NCBI GenBank assembly: GCA_964482535.1
Contig: CAYZXU010000003.1
Location: 1-48,702, forward strand
Source: CAYZXU01 sp964482535
GTDB taxonomy: Bacteria; Desulfobacterota; Desulfobacteria; Desulfobacterales; BuS5
Direction: 5' to 3'
Length of the DNA: 48,702 nt
This document shows positions 23,819 through 31,945 of the stretch, one piece after another (position 1 is the first letter of the stretch; each line of letters starts with the position of its first letter). The position numbers were made by a program, and so were the translations under genes. A model generated the notes under the pieces. The model did no database searches, was not told the origin of the DNA, and was given only the letters and a program-made list of their open reading frames with translations.

Positions 23819-24520
23819 TTATTTTATTCTAAGACATTTAACATCGCGGCTATCGATGTATTCATCTCCATTACAATCAAACCAGCATGGAAGATTTGGA
23901 GCACCAATTTTTTGCTTTAAGTATCTAATATCACGAGAGTCGACATAACCATCTGTATTAGCATCTCCACGCTGGAATATCTTAATCTCCCCAAAGGTCA
24001 CTGTAGCATCGAGAAGTTGCGCAGGCTCACTTGTGTCAACAAAATTCGCAAAATTTCCTGCTGGCCCGCTTTTCCCGAGAGCAAGAGAAATGTCAAAGCC
24101 ATTGGGGGGTATGGAATTTTCAAGACGGTTAAACAGGATTTTTCCAAGCAAAACACGATTTCCGCTTACACCTTCACCTGGCTTTTCAGGATCAAGCTTG
24201 CCGAGTACAAAAATAACTTCACCTGGAGTAGTTGTCTCAGGGCTGTTATAATTTTCATTCCCAAGATACCATACATCGTTGTTTCTTTCCGCACTAACTA
24301 ATGTTAACGCTGAATCGCCATAGCCAACTTTTACCCCGGCGCTTCTTAACTCAGTAGAATCTGTGATATCTGCATAGATATACAAAACAAGGTCACTTTC
24401 CGTGTATGCACCCTCGCAATATACGTTGACCCCGGCAAATGCAGACGATGAAATAAAACCGGCCATCATAAACAGATACACCATGACTAACATATAACAT
24501 TTTTTTAATTTTTCTTTCAT
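23819..24520 (-). CDS. Exported cohesin-like plus type I dockerin protein
   Basis: The 233-residue product has a signal peptide ending near residue 29 (SSAFA). Residues 30-180 resemble a cohesin module: SDLVLYIYADI, then SAGVKVGYGDSALTLVSAE, later RVLLGKILFNRL. Residues about 184-233 form a dockerin with two calcium loops, DANTDGYVDSRD and DCNGDEYIDSRD, each followed by a short helix. In both loops residues 1, 3, 5, 9 and 12 are suitable ligands. Cohesin-dockerin pairs hold cellulosome-like and other extracellular assemblies together, so one polypeptide carrying both could self-assemble into chains. AAGGAGGTG precedes the ATG. It lies between the two PEP-CTERM-like genes and the FnIII and PKD genes on one strand. 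Confidence 0.82.
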   Translation of the reverse strand: MKEKLKKCYMLVMVYLFMMAGFISSSAFAGVNVYCEGAYTESDLVLYIYADITDSTELRSAGVKVGYGDSALTLVSAERNNDVWYLGNENYNSPETTTPGEVIFVLGKLDPEKPGEGVSGNRVLLGKILFNRLENSIPPNGFDISLALGKSGPAGNFANFVDTSEPAQLLDATVTFGEIKIFQRGDANTDGYVDSRDIRYLKQKIGAPNLPCWFDCNGDEYIDSRDVKCLRIK

Positions 24521-24580
24521 TAATCACCTCCTTTGGTTATAGATATTTATTAATACTAAAAAACATTCTTTAATTATAAT

Positions 24581-24643
24581 TGATGGTTTCGTAAAAAGTC
24601 GAATTTCGCTTCTGCTTGTCATTCCCATGAAAATGGGAATCCA
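24581..24643 (+). repeat. Dispersed repeat, copy 2 (partial)
   Basis: The end sequence TGATGGTTTCGTAAAAAGTC is followed 17 bp later by a GTCATTCCCAT and ATGGGAATCCA hairpin. The opposite end of the element is not seen. It lies between two exported-protein genes. Confidence 0.75.
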
Positions 24644-24706
24644 GTTTTCCTTAAATCCTCTCTATATTTTTCGGATATTAGATTTTGTTTGCCTTTAACG
24701 GCAGCC

Positions 24707-25201
24707 TTACCTGATATCAACATTTATAACCGGTGCGCCTACCTGCCCTGGCGGATTGATGCTAAAATCTACAATATTACTCCACTCACTTTTATTTTCT
24801 TCGAGATCGTAACAAATAACAGCCAGATAATACTCTTGATTTCCATTAACTGGTAATGGAGGCATATAAAAGTTATAAGTTACTATCCAGAATTCAGAAG
24901 GACCATCAGGCCATGGATAAACCTTCATGCCCTGGGGAAGATTTATCTGGGGGAAAGGATTTTGGGGGGCGATCGCTTCATCAAAGGCAACAAGATCAAT
25001 CACTACATCATAGTTTTCAGCTGAAAGAGGAGGCTCGGGTAAATTTTCCTCATATACCCCATAGAAAATTTTCCAGCCTTTTAAATCCGTATCACCCCTG
25101 GACTGGTGCCATGTTAAAGTAACATAATCAGCATGTGCAAAAGCTGTTATCAAAAAAAGAAAAAACATACTTGCAAGAATATAAAACGTCTTTTTTTTCA
25201 T
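24707..25201 (-). CDS. Exported fibronectin type III-like protein
   Basis: The 164-residue product has a signal peptide (TFYILASMFFLFLITAFAHA). The mature part looks like a single fibronectin III-type beta sandwich, with an early strand YVTLTWHQSRGDTDLKGWKIFYG and later strands QEYYLAVICYDLEENKSEWSNIVDF. It ends in a Pro-rich linker (NPPGQVGAPVINV) with no sorting tail. Such domains usually act as spacers or binding modules on surface proteins. GAGGA precedes the ATG. It lies 51 bp after the PKD-dockerin gene. The 500-bp size suggests a stand-alone domain, not a truncated large protein. Confidence 0.75.
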   Translation of the reverse strand: MKKKTFYILASMFFLFLITAFAHADYVTLTWHQSRGDTDLKGWKIFYGVYEENLPEPPLSAENYDVVIDLVAFDEAIAPQNPFPQINLPQGMKVYPWPDGPSEFWIVTYNFYMPPLPVNGNQEYYLAVICYDLEENKSEWSNIVDFSINPPGQVGAPVINVDIR

Positions 25202-25252
25202 TATTATTCCTCGTTTATTTATTATTTAATTTTTATAAAATTATGTTCAGCT

Positions 25253-26458
25253 TTATGAAGATGTGTTGCCAAAGCACGCTGCAAATATTCTGATATCAAA
25301 TTTTTCTATTCTTAAATTTTTATCGAAATCACAATCTGTCCGGTAATCAGCCAAGCCCTTGCCGGAGTTGAATGAAGCTGCAAACAGAGCCAGATCCAAT
25401 CCGTCAACGCTGTTATTTGTATCAAGATCAGCATGAACATAGTCAATACATTCAGGGTCGATTTTTTGAAAAAGAAGGTCTTCCACTTCATCTTCGTCAT
25501 AAACCGATACAATAGTAATTTCTGATGAAAAATTATTTTCAGTAATTACGGTTAAACGGAAAGTATATGTTCCTTCTTCTTCAGGGGTAAACATTGCCAC
25601 AGATTCATGGGCGTTTATGATATCAACTGTTTTATTAAGCGCTTCCCACTTATAAGACAGAATACCGGAAGAAGATTGCGAACCGGTTCCGTCAAGAATT
25701 GCCATGGAACCCAGAGGCACTCTTGTAGGTGTCCCGGCATTGGCAGCAACAAAATTATTTATATCTTCCACAACATCAACTTTCATATATCGAACCGGAC
25801 TTTTATTTAAATCCGTGTCATTCACTCTATCTGATACATGTAGCCTGAAATAATAGGCTCCGGCTTTGTCGGGTGTGAAAGAAGGATAGTCACTGCTGGG
25901 ATCTGACAAATTTACCACCGCATCTTTGGGATATGAAAAACATTCCCAGAAAAATTTTAAGGATGATGTGTCATCGAAAAAGAGATCATAACTTCCGCTC
26001 CCGTCTAATATGACTTCTCCTGACTGTATATCAGTAACCTGATCATCTCCAGGGTCTGCAAATGGCACCGTATCCGAAGAGCAGTCATAGGTAATAAAGT
26101 CTGGATAAAAAGTTTCAGACCATTGTGAGGGCAAACCGGGTACACCATGGCTGTCAAATGCTGTAACCTGAAATTCGAACAAACTGTTGTCTGTAGGAAA
26201 ATACTGAAAAATATAGTTTAAATCCTTACCGTTTTGAGAAGGGACACCTGTAAAATAAACAGGATTCCCCTGGTCAATTTTTACAAACACCTCATAATAA
26301 TAAAACTTGCCATCATTGGCCGGAGTGCCATTTAATACAACCCCCCTGAAATCGGTGTAATCAGCCCATGCAAAGGGTTGTAATACTAATATTGTACTTA
26401 AAATTAAAAAAAAACCGTGTAATGATTTCCACTGCTTGTTTTCTGTTTTTTTTTGCAT
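25253..26458 (-). CDS. Exported protein with two PKD domains and a dockerin-like end
   Basis: The 401-residue product has a signal peptide (FFLILSTILVLQPFAWA). An N-terminal beta domain (about 33-128) is followed by two PKD modules: DIQSGEVILDGSGSYD to AGAYYFRLHVSD, then VPLGSMAILDGTGSQ to EGTYTFRLTVITE. The C-terminal 65 residues contain two EF-type loops, DLDTNNSVDGLD and DFDKNLRIEKFD, each followed by an ALFAASF or IFAACFG helix, which is the layout of a dockerin. There is no PEP-CTERM tail. AGGAGG lies upstream. It is the first gene of the five-gene exported block, so the promoter should be just above 26458. It could dock onto the cohesin-like protein encoded downstream. Confidence 0.82.
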   Translation of the reverse strand: MQKKTENKQWKSLHGFFLILSTILVLQPFAWADYTDFRGVVLNGTPANDGKFYYYEVFVKIDQGNPVYFTGVPSQNGKDLNYIFQYFPTDNSLFEFQVTAFDSHGVPGLPSQWSETFYPDFITYDCSSDTVPFADPGDDQVTDIQSGEVILDGSGSYDLFFDDTSSLKFFWECFSYPKDAVVNLSDPSSDYPSFTPDKAGAYYFRLHVSDRVNDTDLNKSPVRYMKVDVVEDINNFVAANAGTPTRVPLGSMAILDGTGSQSSSGILSYKWEALNKTVDIINAHESVAMFTPEEEGTYTFRLTVITENNFSSEITIVSVYDEDEVEDLLFQKIDPECIDYVHADLDTNNSVDGLDLALFAASFNSGKGLADYRTDCDFDKNLRIEKFDIRIFAACFGNTSS

Positions 26459-26614
26459 AAAATATTTCCTCCTAAAAATTTAGACTTTAAAACCTGGCAA
26501 AGTATATGCAGCAAAAGGAGCAGCAATAAATATGCCAATTAATTTTTTTACTTTAACTATTTGTTATTATAGAATTTTTTACAGAACACTAAGGCGTAAC
26601 ACTATAAAGTGAAG

Positions 26615-26662
26615 GTTTTTTTTGCAAAATAAAAAAGCAAATTTTAACTTTGCAAAAAAAAC
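26615..26662. repeat. 14-bp-arm inverted repeat
   Basis: GTTTTTTTTGCAAA (26615-26628) and TTTGCAAAAAAAAC (26649-26662) are exact complements around a 20-nt AT-rich loop. It may be a weak terminator for the minus-strand fusA operon or a regulatory site before the exported block. The 26459-26877 gap otherwise holds only the MITE-like element. Confidence 0.6.
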
Positions 26663-26734
26663 AGCCGTGTATGATTTTTTTGTGAAGGGAATTTCATTCG
26701 TAACTTGCAGGTGAGCAATTTTTTACATTTAAAA

Positions 26735-26870
26735 TTGACGGTCTCGTAAAAAGTCGGACAATTCTTTTTGTTGTCATTCCAGCGCAGGCGGGAATCCAGT
26801 TATTTCAGCATGTTCTGGGTGCCGGCTCGAGTCCGGCATGACGGATTTTGACTTTTTACGACGCCATCAA
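26735..26870. mobile_element. MITE-like element with terminal inverted repeats (copy 3, complete)
   Basis: This 136-bp element is bounded by 21-bp imperfect inverted repeats: TTGACGGT at the left, TTGATGGC in the mirrored right end, both followed by a shared TCGTAAAAAGTC. They match at 18 of 21 positions. Inside are a GTCATTCC...GGGAATCCAG hairpin and TGCCGG-ctcgagt-CCGGCA. It encodes no protein, so it would depend on a transposase elsewhere. It ends 7 bp before the stop codon of the 234-residue gene. No clear target-site duplication was found. Confidence 0.8.
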
Positions 26871-26877
26871 AATTGGC

Positions 26878-27582
26878 TCATTTGATAAAATGTTTCATTC
26901 CGGCTCCATACTTCGTATAAATAGAGTCAGCAAGTTTGCTTAATTGTTTTTGTAATATTGAGGGCTTAGGAAGAACAGTCGGAAAAATTAACTTGAACTG
27001 CTCCATTCGGAAAGGTTTAAAGTGCAGAGTTGTTTCCAGAGAGATTATTTCACCCGGAGTAAAATTGTCGCCCAGAAAATATTTTTTTTCAAGACCATTG
27101 ATATCCATGCTCTTCAAAAATCTCATAATAGTAAGCAGATCATGGTTTTTTTCGAATTTCTTTGCATTGTGGTTTACTGCCCTGCATTCTTCTTGCAGAT
27201 CTTCGTAGGCTCTTTTATACTCATCGCTGCAAATATACAGTCTGCGATAAGATTCAAGAAACAGTTTTTTAAATTTTGCATGGGTTGTGAAGCCGTGAAC
27301 CTTTATAAGACTCAGGCTTTTGCGATATTCAGGGCATTTTGCAAAAAACGTATCTTTCAACCCTGACATACTAACAAACTGATCTATAAATTCAGGTTCT
27401 TTAAGTAAATCGTACATACGGGCTGCGCACATGTAGGATTTTTCCTGCAGTTGCCTGACATTCTCCGCCAATTTATTTACATATCTGAACTGCTCTTCAA
27501 GCAGCCTGCGTTTATACAGATATTCCCGCACTACTTCTTCTCTGACCTCTTGGGTCAGGGCTGAAAAAATATCATCCTGCAT
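26878..27582 (-). CDS. Uncharacterised protein paired with a P-loop ATPase
   Basis: I do not recognise this 234-residue protein. It has no signal peptide or membrane segment and is largely helical and charged (YLYKRRLLEEQFRYVNKLAENVRQL, YRRLYICSDEYKRAYEDLQEE). Cysteines are scattered, without a metal motif. It is the third gene of a fusA, ATPase, unknown operon, 87 bp after the ATPase, so it may be that ATPase's partner. A ribosome site (AAGGAA) is seen 6-8 bp before the ATG. Confidence 0.7.
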   Translation of the reverse strand: MQDDIFSALTQEVREEVVREYLYKRRLLEEQFRYVNKLAENVRQLQEKSYMCAARMYDLLKEPEFIDQFVSMSGLKDTFFAKCPEYRKSLSLIKVHGFTTHAKFKKLFLESYRRLYICSDEYKRAYEDLQEECRAVNHNAKKFEKNHDLLTIMRFLKSMDINGLEKKYFLGDNFTPGEIISLETTLHFKPFRMEQFKLIFPTVLPKPSILQKQLSKLADSIYTKYGAGMKHFIK

Positions 27583-27669
27583 TTATTGTTCCTTAAAAAA
27601 AGGCAATAAGAAACTTTTGAAAGACATTCCTTTTCGCCTTCTTTAAATCAAAGGCTAAAACTTAATTCC

Positions 27670-28368
27670 TTAATGCTGTACCAGCATTGTGGAAGGATCC
27701 ATAAAGAGTATCGGTTTGTCCGAAACTGTAAGCCCGCCTTTTAGAGGCTTTACATGTATCTCTTTGCCTCTGGGCTGAAGCTCAACAACAACTTCAAAAA
27801 AATCATCAATATTATTAAGAGGTGCAGGCATATAGTCTCGTTCCGGTTCTTCGTGTCTGTGTGTTTTAACTGCGAACCAGATGCATATTGAATGTTTTTT
27901 GGCAAAGTTTTTTAATTCCGTAAAAGTTTCATGCATGGATTCATTAAAGGGAAACCCGTCAATAATAATCATCTGAGGAATGAATATATTCTGTTCAATA
28001 AGATCTGTTAGTCTTTCTTCAAGAATCGGAACGCTAAAGCTTTCAACTTTAAAAGTCATTATGAACCTGTGGGGCATAATAGCTTCCCAGGTAGTTTTTG
28101 CCTGTTTTTCATCAAATGGCCCGGCAAGGTTTTGAAAAACCTCTTTATACCATAGGCAGACCTTGCTGACAGGCTCACCAAGACTGATATGAAGAACCTT
28201 TCTGTTTTTTGTTAAAAAACTTAATGCAAGCTGTACAAGAAGAGAGGTCTTGCCAACCCCTGCTCTGGCAAGCACAGCGCCAAAACCGCCATTATTCAAG
28301 ATTGTACTTGTTTCATCATATCCTATGGGCTCTAATGGATTACGAAATATGAGCTCGCTATTGAACAT
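27670..28368 (-). CDS. RecA/KaiC-like P-loop ATPase of unknown role
   Basis: This 232-residue predicted ATPase has Walker A ARAGVGKTSLLVQLAL and Walker B QMIIIDGFPF, followed by NESMHETFTELKNFAKKHSICIWFAVKTHR, as in RecA/RadA/KaiC-type folds. A longer frame reads back to 28536 through the fusA end, but ATG 28368 with AAAGGA about 8 bp upstream is the better start (MFNSELIFRNPLEP). It begins 28 bp after the fusA stop. An involvement in translation or in a regulatory switch is only a guess. Confidence 0.78.
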   Translation of the reverse strand: MFNSELIFRNPLEPIGYDETSTILNNGGFGAVLARAGVGKTSLLVQLALSFLTKNRKVLHISLGEPVSKVCLWYKEVFQNLAGPFDEKQAKTTWEAIMPHRFIMTFKVESFSVPILEERLTDLIEQNIFIPQMIIIDGFPFNESMHETFTELKNFAKKHSICIWFAVKTHRHEEPERDYMPAPLNNIDDFFEVVVELQPRGKEIHVKPLKGGLTVSDKPILFMDPSTMLVQH

Positions 28369-28396
28369 ATTTATATTCCTTTCATTCTGTTTTTTA

Positions 28397-30457
28397 TTAA
28401 CTTTTTTTGGCCAGGTTTTCAGCAATTGCCGCCGGGACTTTTTTGTAGGCATTAAACTCCATTGTAAATTGAGCCTTCCCCTGGGTGGCGGATCGCAGCA
28501 CTGTTGAAAAACCAAACATATCCGCAAGTGGAACATCTGCTTCGATTACACAGGCAACTCCTTCATCCTGGGCACCCGCTATAACTCCCCTGCGCTGGCT
28601 CAGCAGGCCTATGACTGCGCCCTGGAATTCCACCGGCGTTTCAGCGACCACTTTCATTACAGGCTCCATAATAGCAGGCCTTGCCCTTAAATATGCTTCC
28701 TTAAAAGCTCCCTTTGCAGCGGTTGTAAATGCCATTTCCGAAGAATCCACCGAGTGGGATGCCCCGTCATTTATTACAACCCTGATCCCTGTAACAGGAA
28801 ACTCCATTTTTGGACCCTTTGCCATGGAACCCTTGAAACCTTTTTCACATGCAGGGATATACTGTGTTGGTATTTTGCCGCCTGTTATTTTGTTTTCAAA
28901 TTCAAATTCCTCATCCATAGAAGGCTCAATATATCCTGCAATCCTGCCGAATTGTCCTGCGCCGCCTGTCTGTTTTTTATGTGTATAATTAAATTCGGCT
29001 TTTTTTGTAATCGTTTCTCTGTATGCAACCCGGGGTGTGCCCGTTTCAACTTCCGCACTGTACTCCCTGCGCATCCTCTCCACATATACCTCAAGGTGAA
29101 GCTCGCCCATGCCGGAAATTATTGTATCTCCCGTCTCTTCACTCACATATGTTTTAAAGGTGGGATCTTCCTTGGCAAACCTGCCGAGAGCCTTTGACAT
29201 ATTAATTTCAGCCTTGGTGTCTTTGGGAAAAATCGCAAGTGATATTACAGGCTCAGGCACATACATGGATGTCATGGTAAGCATTGTATTGCCGGATACA
29301 AATGTATCACCCGAGATGCAATCGATTCCGAAAATAGCTCCTATGTATCCGGCGCGAATCTCTTTCATTTCTTCCATCTGATTGGCATGCATGCGGACAA
29401 GTCTGCCGACTTTGACTTTCTTTCCTGTCCTCACGTTTATCATTTCTGAAGCCTTCATCATGCTGCCCTGATAAACTCTTATATAGGTAAGCTGTCCATA
29501 CTTGCCGTCTTCAAGTTTAAACGCAAGGGCAACAAGAAATTTTTCGGGGTCCGAGACAAGGGGAACCAGCTTTTCTTCATTATCCATATCAAGGGCATAA
29601 TTTTCAATATCCGATGGACACGGGAGATAATATGAAACAGCATCAAGGAGCGGCTGAACCCCCTTGTTTTTATATGCAGAACCTATAAAAACAGGTGTTA
29701 ATTTTCGTTCTAGAGAACCCTGTCTTATTGCACTGGCAAGAACTTCCTGAGTAACTTTATCTTCGAAAGCGGCTTCCATTAATTCATCTGAAAACATGGA
29801 GGCTGCATCTATGAGTTCCTCTCTCTTCTCCATGGCTTCTGCTGCATATTTTTCCGGGATATCTTCAATGCGGATATCTTCACCGCTGGAGCCATCAAAA
29901 TAAACGGCTTTCATGGCAACAAGGTCAATTATCCCGTCAAACCCCGCTTCAAGACCTATGGGCATCTGCATGGCAACTGCGTTATGCCCGAGTTTTTCCC
30001 TGAGCTGCTGCACCACTCTAAAGGGGTTTGCTCCGCTTCTGTCACACTTGTTTACAAAAGCTATGCATGGAACCTTATATCTATGCATCTGCTGATCAAC
30101 GGTTATGGATTGTGACTGCACACCGCCGACAGCACACAGCACAAGGATGGCTCCGTCAAGAACTCTGAGGGAACGTTCAACCTCAATTGTGAAATCAACA
30201 TGACCCGGAGTATCTATTATATTAATTTCATGACCGCGCCATTCACTATAGGTTGCAGCGGAAGTTATGGTAATGCCGCGTTCTTTTTCAAGCTCCATAA
30301 AATCCATTGTGGCGCCTATTCCGTCTTTACCTTTAACATCATGGATTGCATGTATTCGTTTGGTATAAAAAAGAATCCTTTCAGTAAGCGTGGTTTTGCC
30401 CGCATCAATATGCGCACTTATACCAATATTCCGGACTCTGTTAATATCGTATGTCAT
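28397..30457 (-). CDS. fusA: Elongation factor G, mitochondrial EFG1-like (spdEFG1) type
   Basis: This 686-residue translocation GTPase drives tRNA-mRNA movement on the ribosome. The G domain has AHIDAGKTTLTERILFY, the switch region ERGITITSAATY, DTPGHVDF and VNKCDRSGAN. Domain II, III and IV-V signatures follow (GMGELHLEVYVERMRREY, QTGGAGQFGRIAGY). The N-terminal phrasing (KGKDGIGATMDFMELEKERGITI) resembles mitochondrial EFG1 and the spdEFG1 group known in spirochaetes, planctomycetes and delta-proteobacteria. The start is ATG 30457 with AAGGA 7 bp upstream, not the TTG at 30478. It is not next to rpsL, rpsG or tuf. A second EF-G (recycling type) is expected elsewhere. Confidence 0.93.
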   Translation of the reverse strand: MTYDINRVRNIGISAHIDAGKTTLTERILFYTKRIHAIHDVKGKDGIGATMDFMELEKERGITITSAATYSEWRGHEINIIDTPGHVDFTIEVERSLRVLDGAILVLCAVGGVQSQSITVDQQMHRYKVPCIAFVNKCDRSGANPFRVVQQLREKLGHNAVAMQMPIGLEAGFDGIIDLVAMKAVYFDGSSGEDIRIEDIPEKYAAEAMEKREELIDAASMFSDELMEAAFEDKVTQEVLASAIRQGSLERKLTPVFIGSAYKNKGVQPLLDAVSYYLPCPSDIENYALDMDNEEKLVPLVSDPEKFLVALAFKLEDGKYGQLTYIRVYQGSMMKASEMINVRTGKKVKVGRLVRMHANQMEEMKEIRAGYIGAIFGIDCISGDTFVSGNTMLTMTSMYVPEPVISLAIFPKDTKAEINMSKALGRFAKEDPTFKTYVSEETGDTIISGMGELHLEVYVERMRREYSAEVETGTPRVAYRETITKKAEFNYTHKKQTGGAGQFGRIAGYIEPSMDEEFEFENKITGGKIPTQYIPACEKGFKGSMAKGPKMEFPVTGIRVVINDGASHSVDSSEMAFTTAAKGAFKEAYLRARPAIMEPVMKVVAETPVEFQGAVIGLLSQRRGVIAGAQDEGVACVIEADVPLADMFGFSTVLRSATQGKAQFTMEFNAYKKVPAAIAENLAKKS

Positions 30458-30736
30458 AACTTTTTCCTTAAGTTCCAATTAAAATTTTTTTACATAGTGA
30501 ATCGTTTTCACTTATTATTAATATGAAAATCGATTTGTAAAGATTATTTTTCAAAAAATGTAATATTATATTTGTATCATATCTAAAGATTGGGTATGGA
30601 AGTTACTTGTACCTATTTTATAATCTATTTTAAAAATTTATCAACGCATATTTTGGACAGGCGCTAATTAGTATTTAAGCCAGGCGCTTAAATAAGCAAT
30701 TTCTGTTCAAATGCTGTTTAAAAAGGGAATTTATTA

Positions 30737-31858
30737 ATGATAGTAGACGGAAAACAGATTCGTCCCATATGGATGGACAAAAAAACAAAAATAATAAATA
30801 TAATCGATCAGAGACTTTTGCCCCATGAATTTGTAATTGAAAGTCTCTTGACAGTTGACGATACCATAAGGGCAATAAAAGATATGTATGTGAGAGGGGC
30901 TCCTCTTATCGGTGTAACCGGAGCGTTTGGCGTGTATCTCGCAGTTTTAAATTTAAAAGACAAAGCTTTGGACGATAATTGCCTGATTGGGGAATGCATG
31001 AGATTGAAATCAGCAAGACCCACGGCAGTAAACCTTGTATGGGGCGTGGACAGGGTAATGTCCAAGGTTTTAAAAAAAAGAAATCTCGAAGATAGAGTTA
31101 AGGCAGCTTTAATGGAGGCTGAAATAATTGCCGAAGAAGAAGCGGAAAACTCTAAAAAAATAGGTGAATATGGTTTTGCAATTATAAAAAAAATCAGCAG
31201 CGAAAAAAAAGGTAAAACAGTTAATATCCTTACTCACTGTAATGCAGGCTGGCTGGCCTGCATAGAATATGGCACGGCAACCGCTCCTGTTTATACGGCA
31301 TTTGATAATAATATAGATGTGCATGTGTGGGTTGATGAAACACGGCCTCTTAACCAGGGAGCAAGGCTGACAGCCTGGGAACTCGGGAAACACGGAGTAA
31401 AACATACTGTAATAACCGACAATACCGGGGGACATTTAATGCAGCACGGCATGGTTGATATTGTCATTGTCGGCACCGATAGAACCACATATACGGGAGA
31501 TGTGGCAAATAAGATAGGTACATATCTTAAAGCGCTTGCAGCAAAGGATAATAATGTCCCGTTTTATGTGGCTCTTCCCTCAAGCACCTTTGACTGGAAA
31601 CTAAGAAACGGGGTTGATGAAATACCCATTGAAAAACGTGACCCGGATGAGATTAAATATGTACAGGGCCTTGAGGGGAAAACAATAAAAAATGTTCTGA
31701 TTACTCCCAAAGACAGCCCTGCCGCAAACTTTGCCTTTGATATAACACCCGCAAGACTTGTAACCGGTTTTATAACGGAAAGGGGTATCTGCAAAGCCGG
31801 CGAAGAAGATATAAAGAGGCTGTTTCCAAACCCTGTTTTGAAAGGTTTCAGATTATAG
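30737..31858 (+). CDS. mtnA: S-methyl-5-thioribose-1-phosphate isomerase
   Basis: MtnA converts methylthioribose 1-phosphate to the ribulose 1-phosphate in methionine salvage. The 373-residue product belongs to the eIF2B-alpha-like family. Conserved regions are DMYVRGAPLIGVTGAFGVYLA, VNILTHCNAGWLACIEYGTA (catalytic Cys), HVWVDETRPLNQGARLTAWEL and GTDRTTYTGDVANKIGTY (catalytic Asp). It ends with NFAFDITPARLVTGFITERGI. Its only neighbours are the divergent fusA and the downstream kinase. No mtnK or other salvage genes lie nearby, so the enzyme may feed the DHAP shunt or a phosphorylase route. GGGAA lies 10 bp before the start. Confidence 0.93.
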   Translation: MIVDGKQIRPIWMDKKTKIINIIDQRLLPHEFVIESLLTVDDTIRAIKDMYVRGAPLIGVTGAFGVYLAVLNLKDKALDDNCLIGECMRLKSARPTAVNLVWGVDRVMSKVLKKRNLEDRVKAALMEAEIIAEEEAENSKKIGEYGFAIIKKISSEKKGKTVNILTHCNAGWLACIEYGTATAPVYTAFDNNIDVHVWVDETRPLNQGARLTAWELGKHGVKHTVITDNTGGHLMQHGMVDIVIVGTDRTTYTGDVANKIGTYLKALAAKDNNVPFYVALPSSTFDWKLRNGVDEIPIEKRDPDEIKYVQGLEGKTIKNVLITPKDSPAANFAFDITPARLVTGFITERGICKAGEEDIKRLFPNPVLKGFRL

Positions 31859-31945
31859 GCTGGTAATATATCGTTAATTCTGGTAAATTGTTGTATAAGT
31901 TGCTATTCAAATAATTTTTTTCACATTTAAACCGGCAGGGGAAAA

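Noticed and set aside
26494..26509. Sigma-54-like TGGCA-N8-TGCA on the plus strand before the exported block
   Set aside because: GG and GC have the right 10-bp spacing, but it points away from the exported genes and no plus-strand gene follows for 4 kb.
27670..28536. Longer frame for the P-loop ATPase starting inside fusA
   Set aside because: The extra N-terminal residues overlap 140 bp of the EF-G end in another frame and look like its shadow. ATG 28368 has a good ribosome site.
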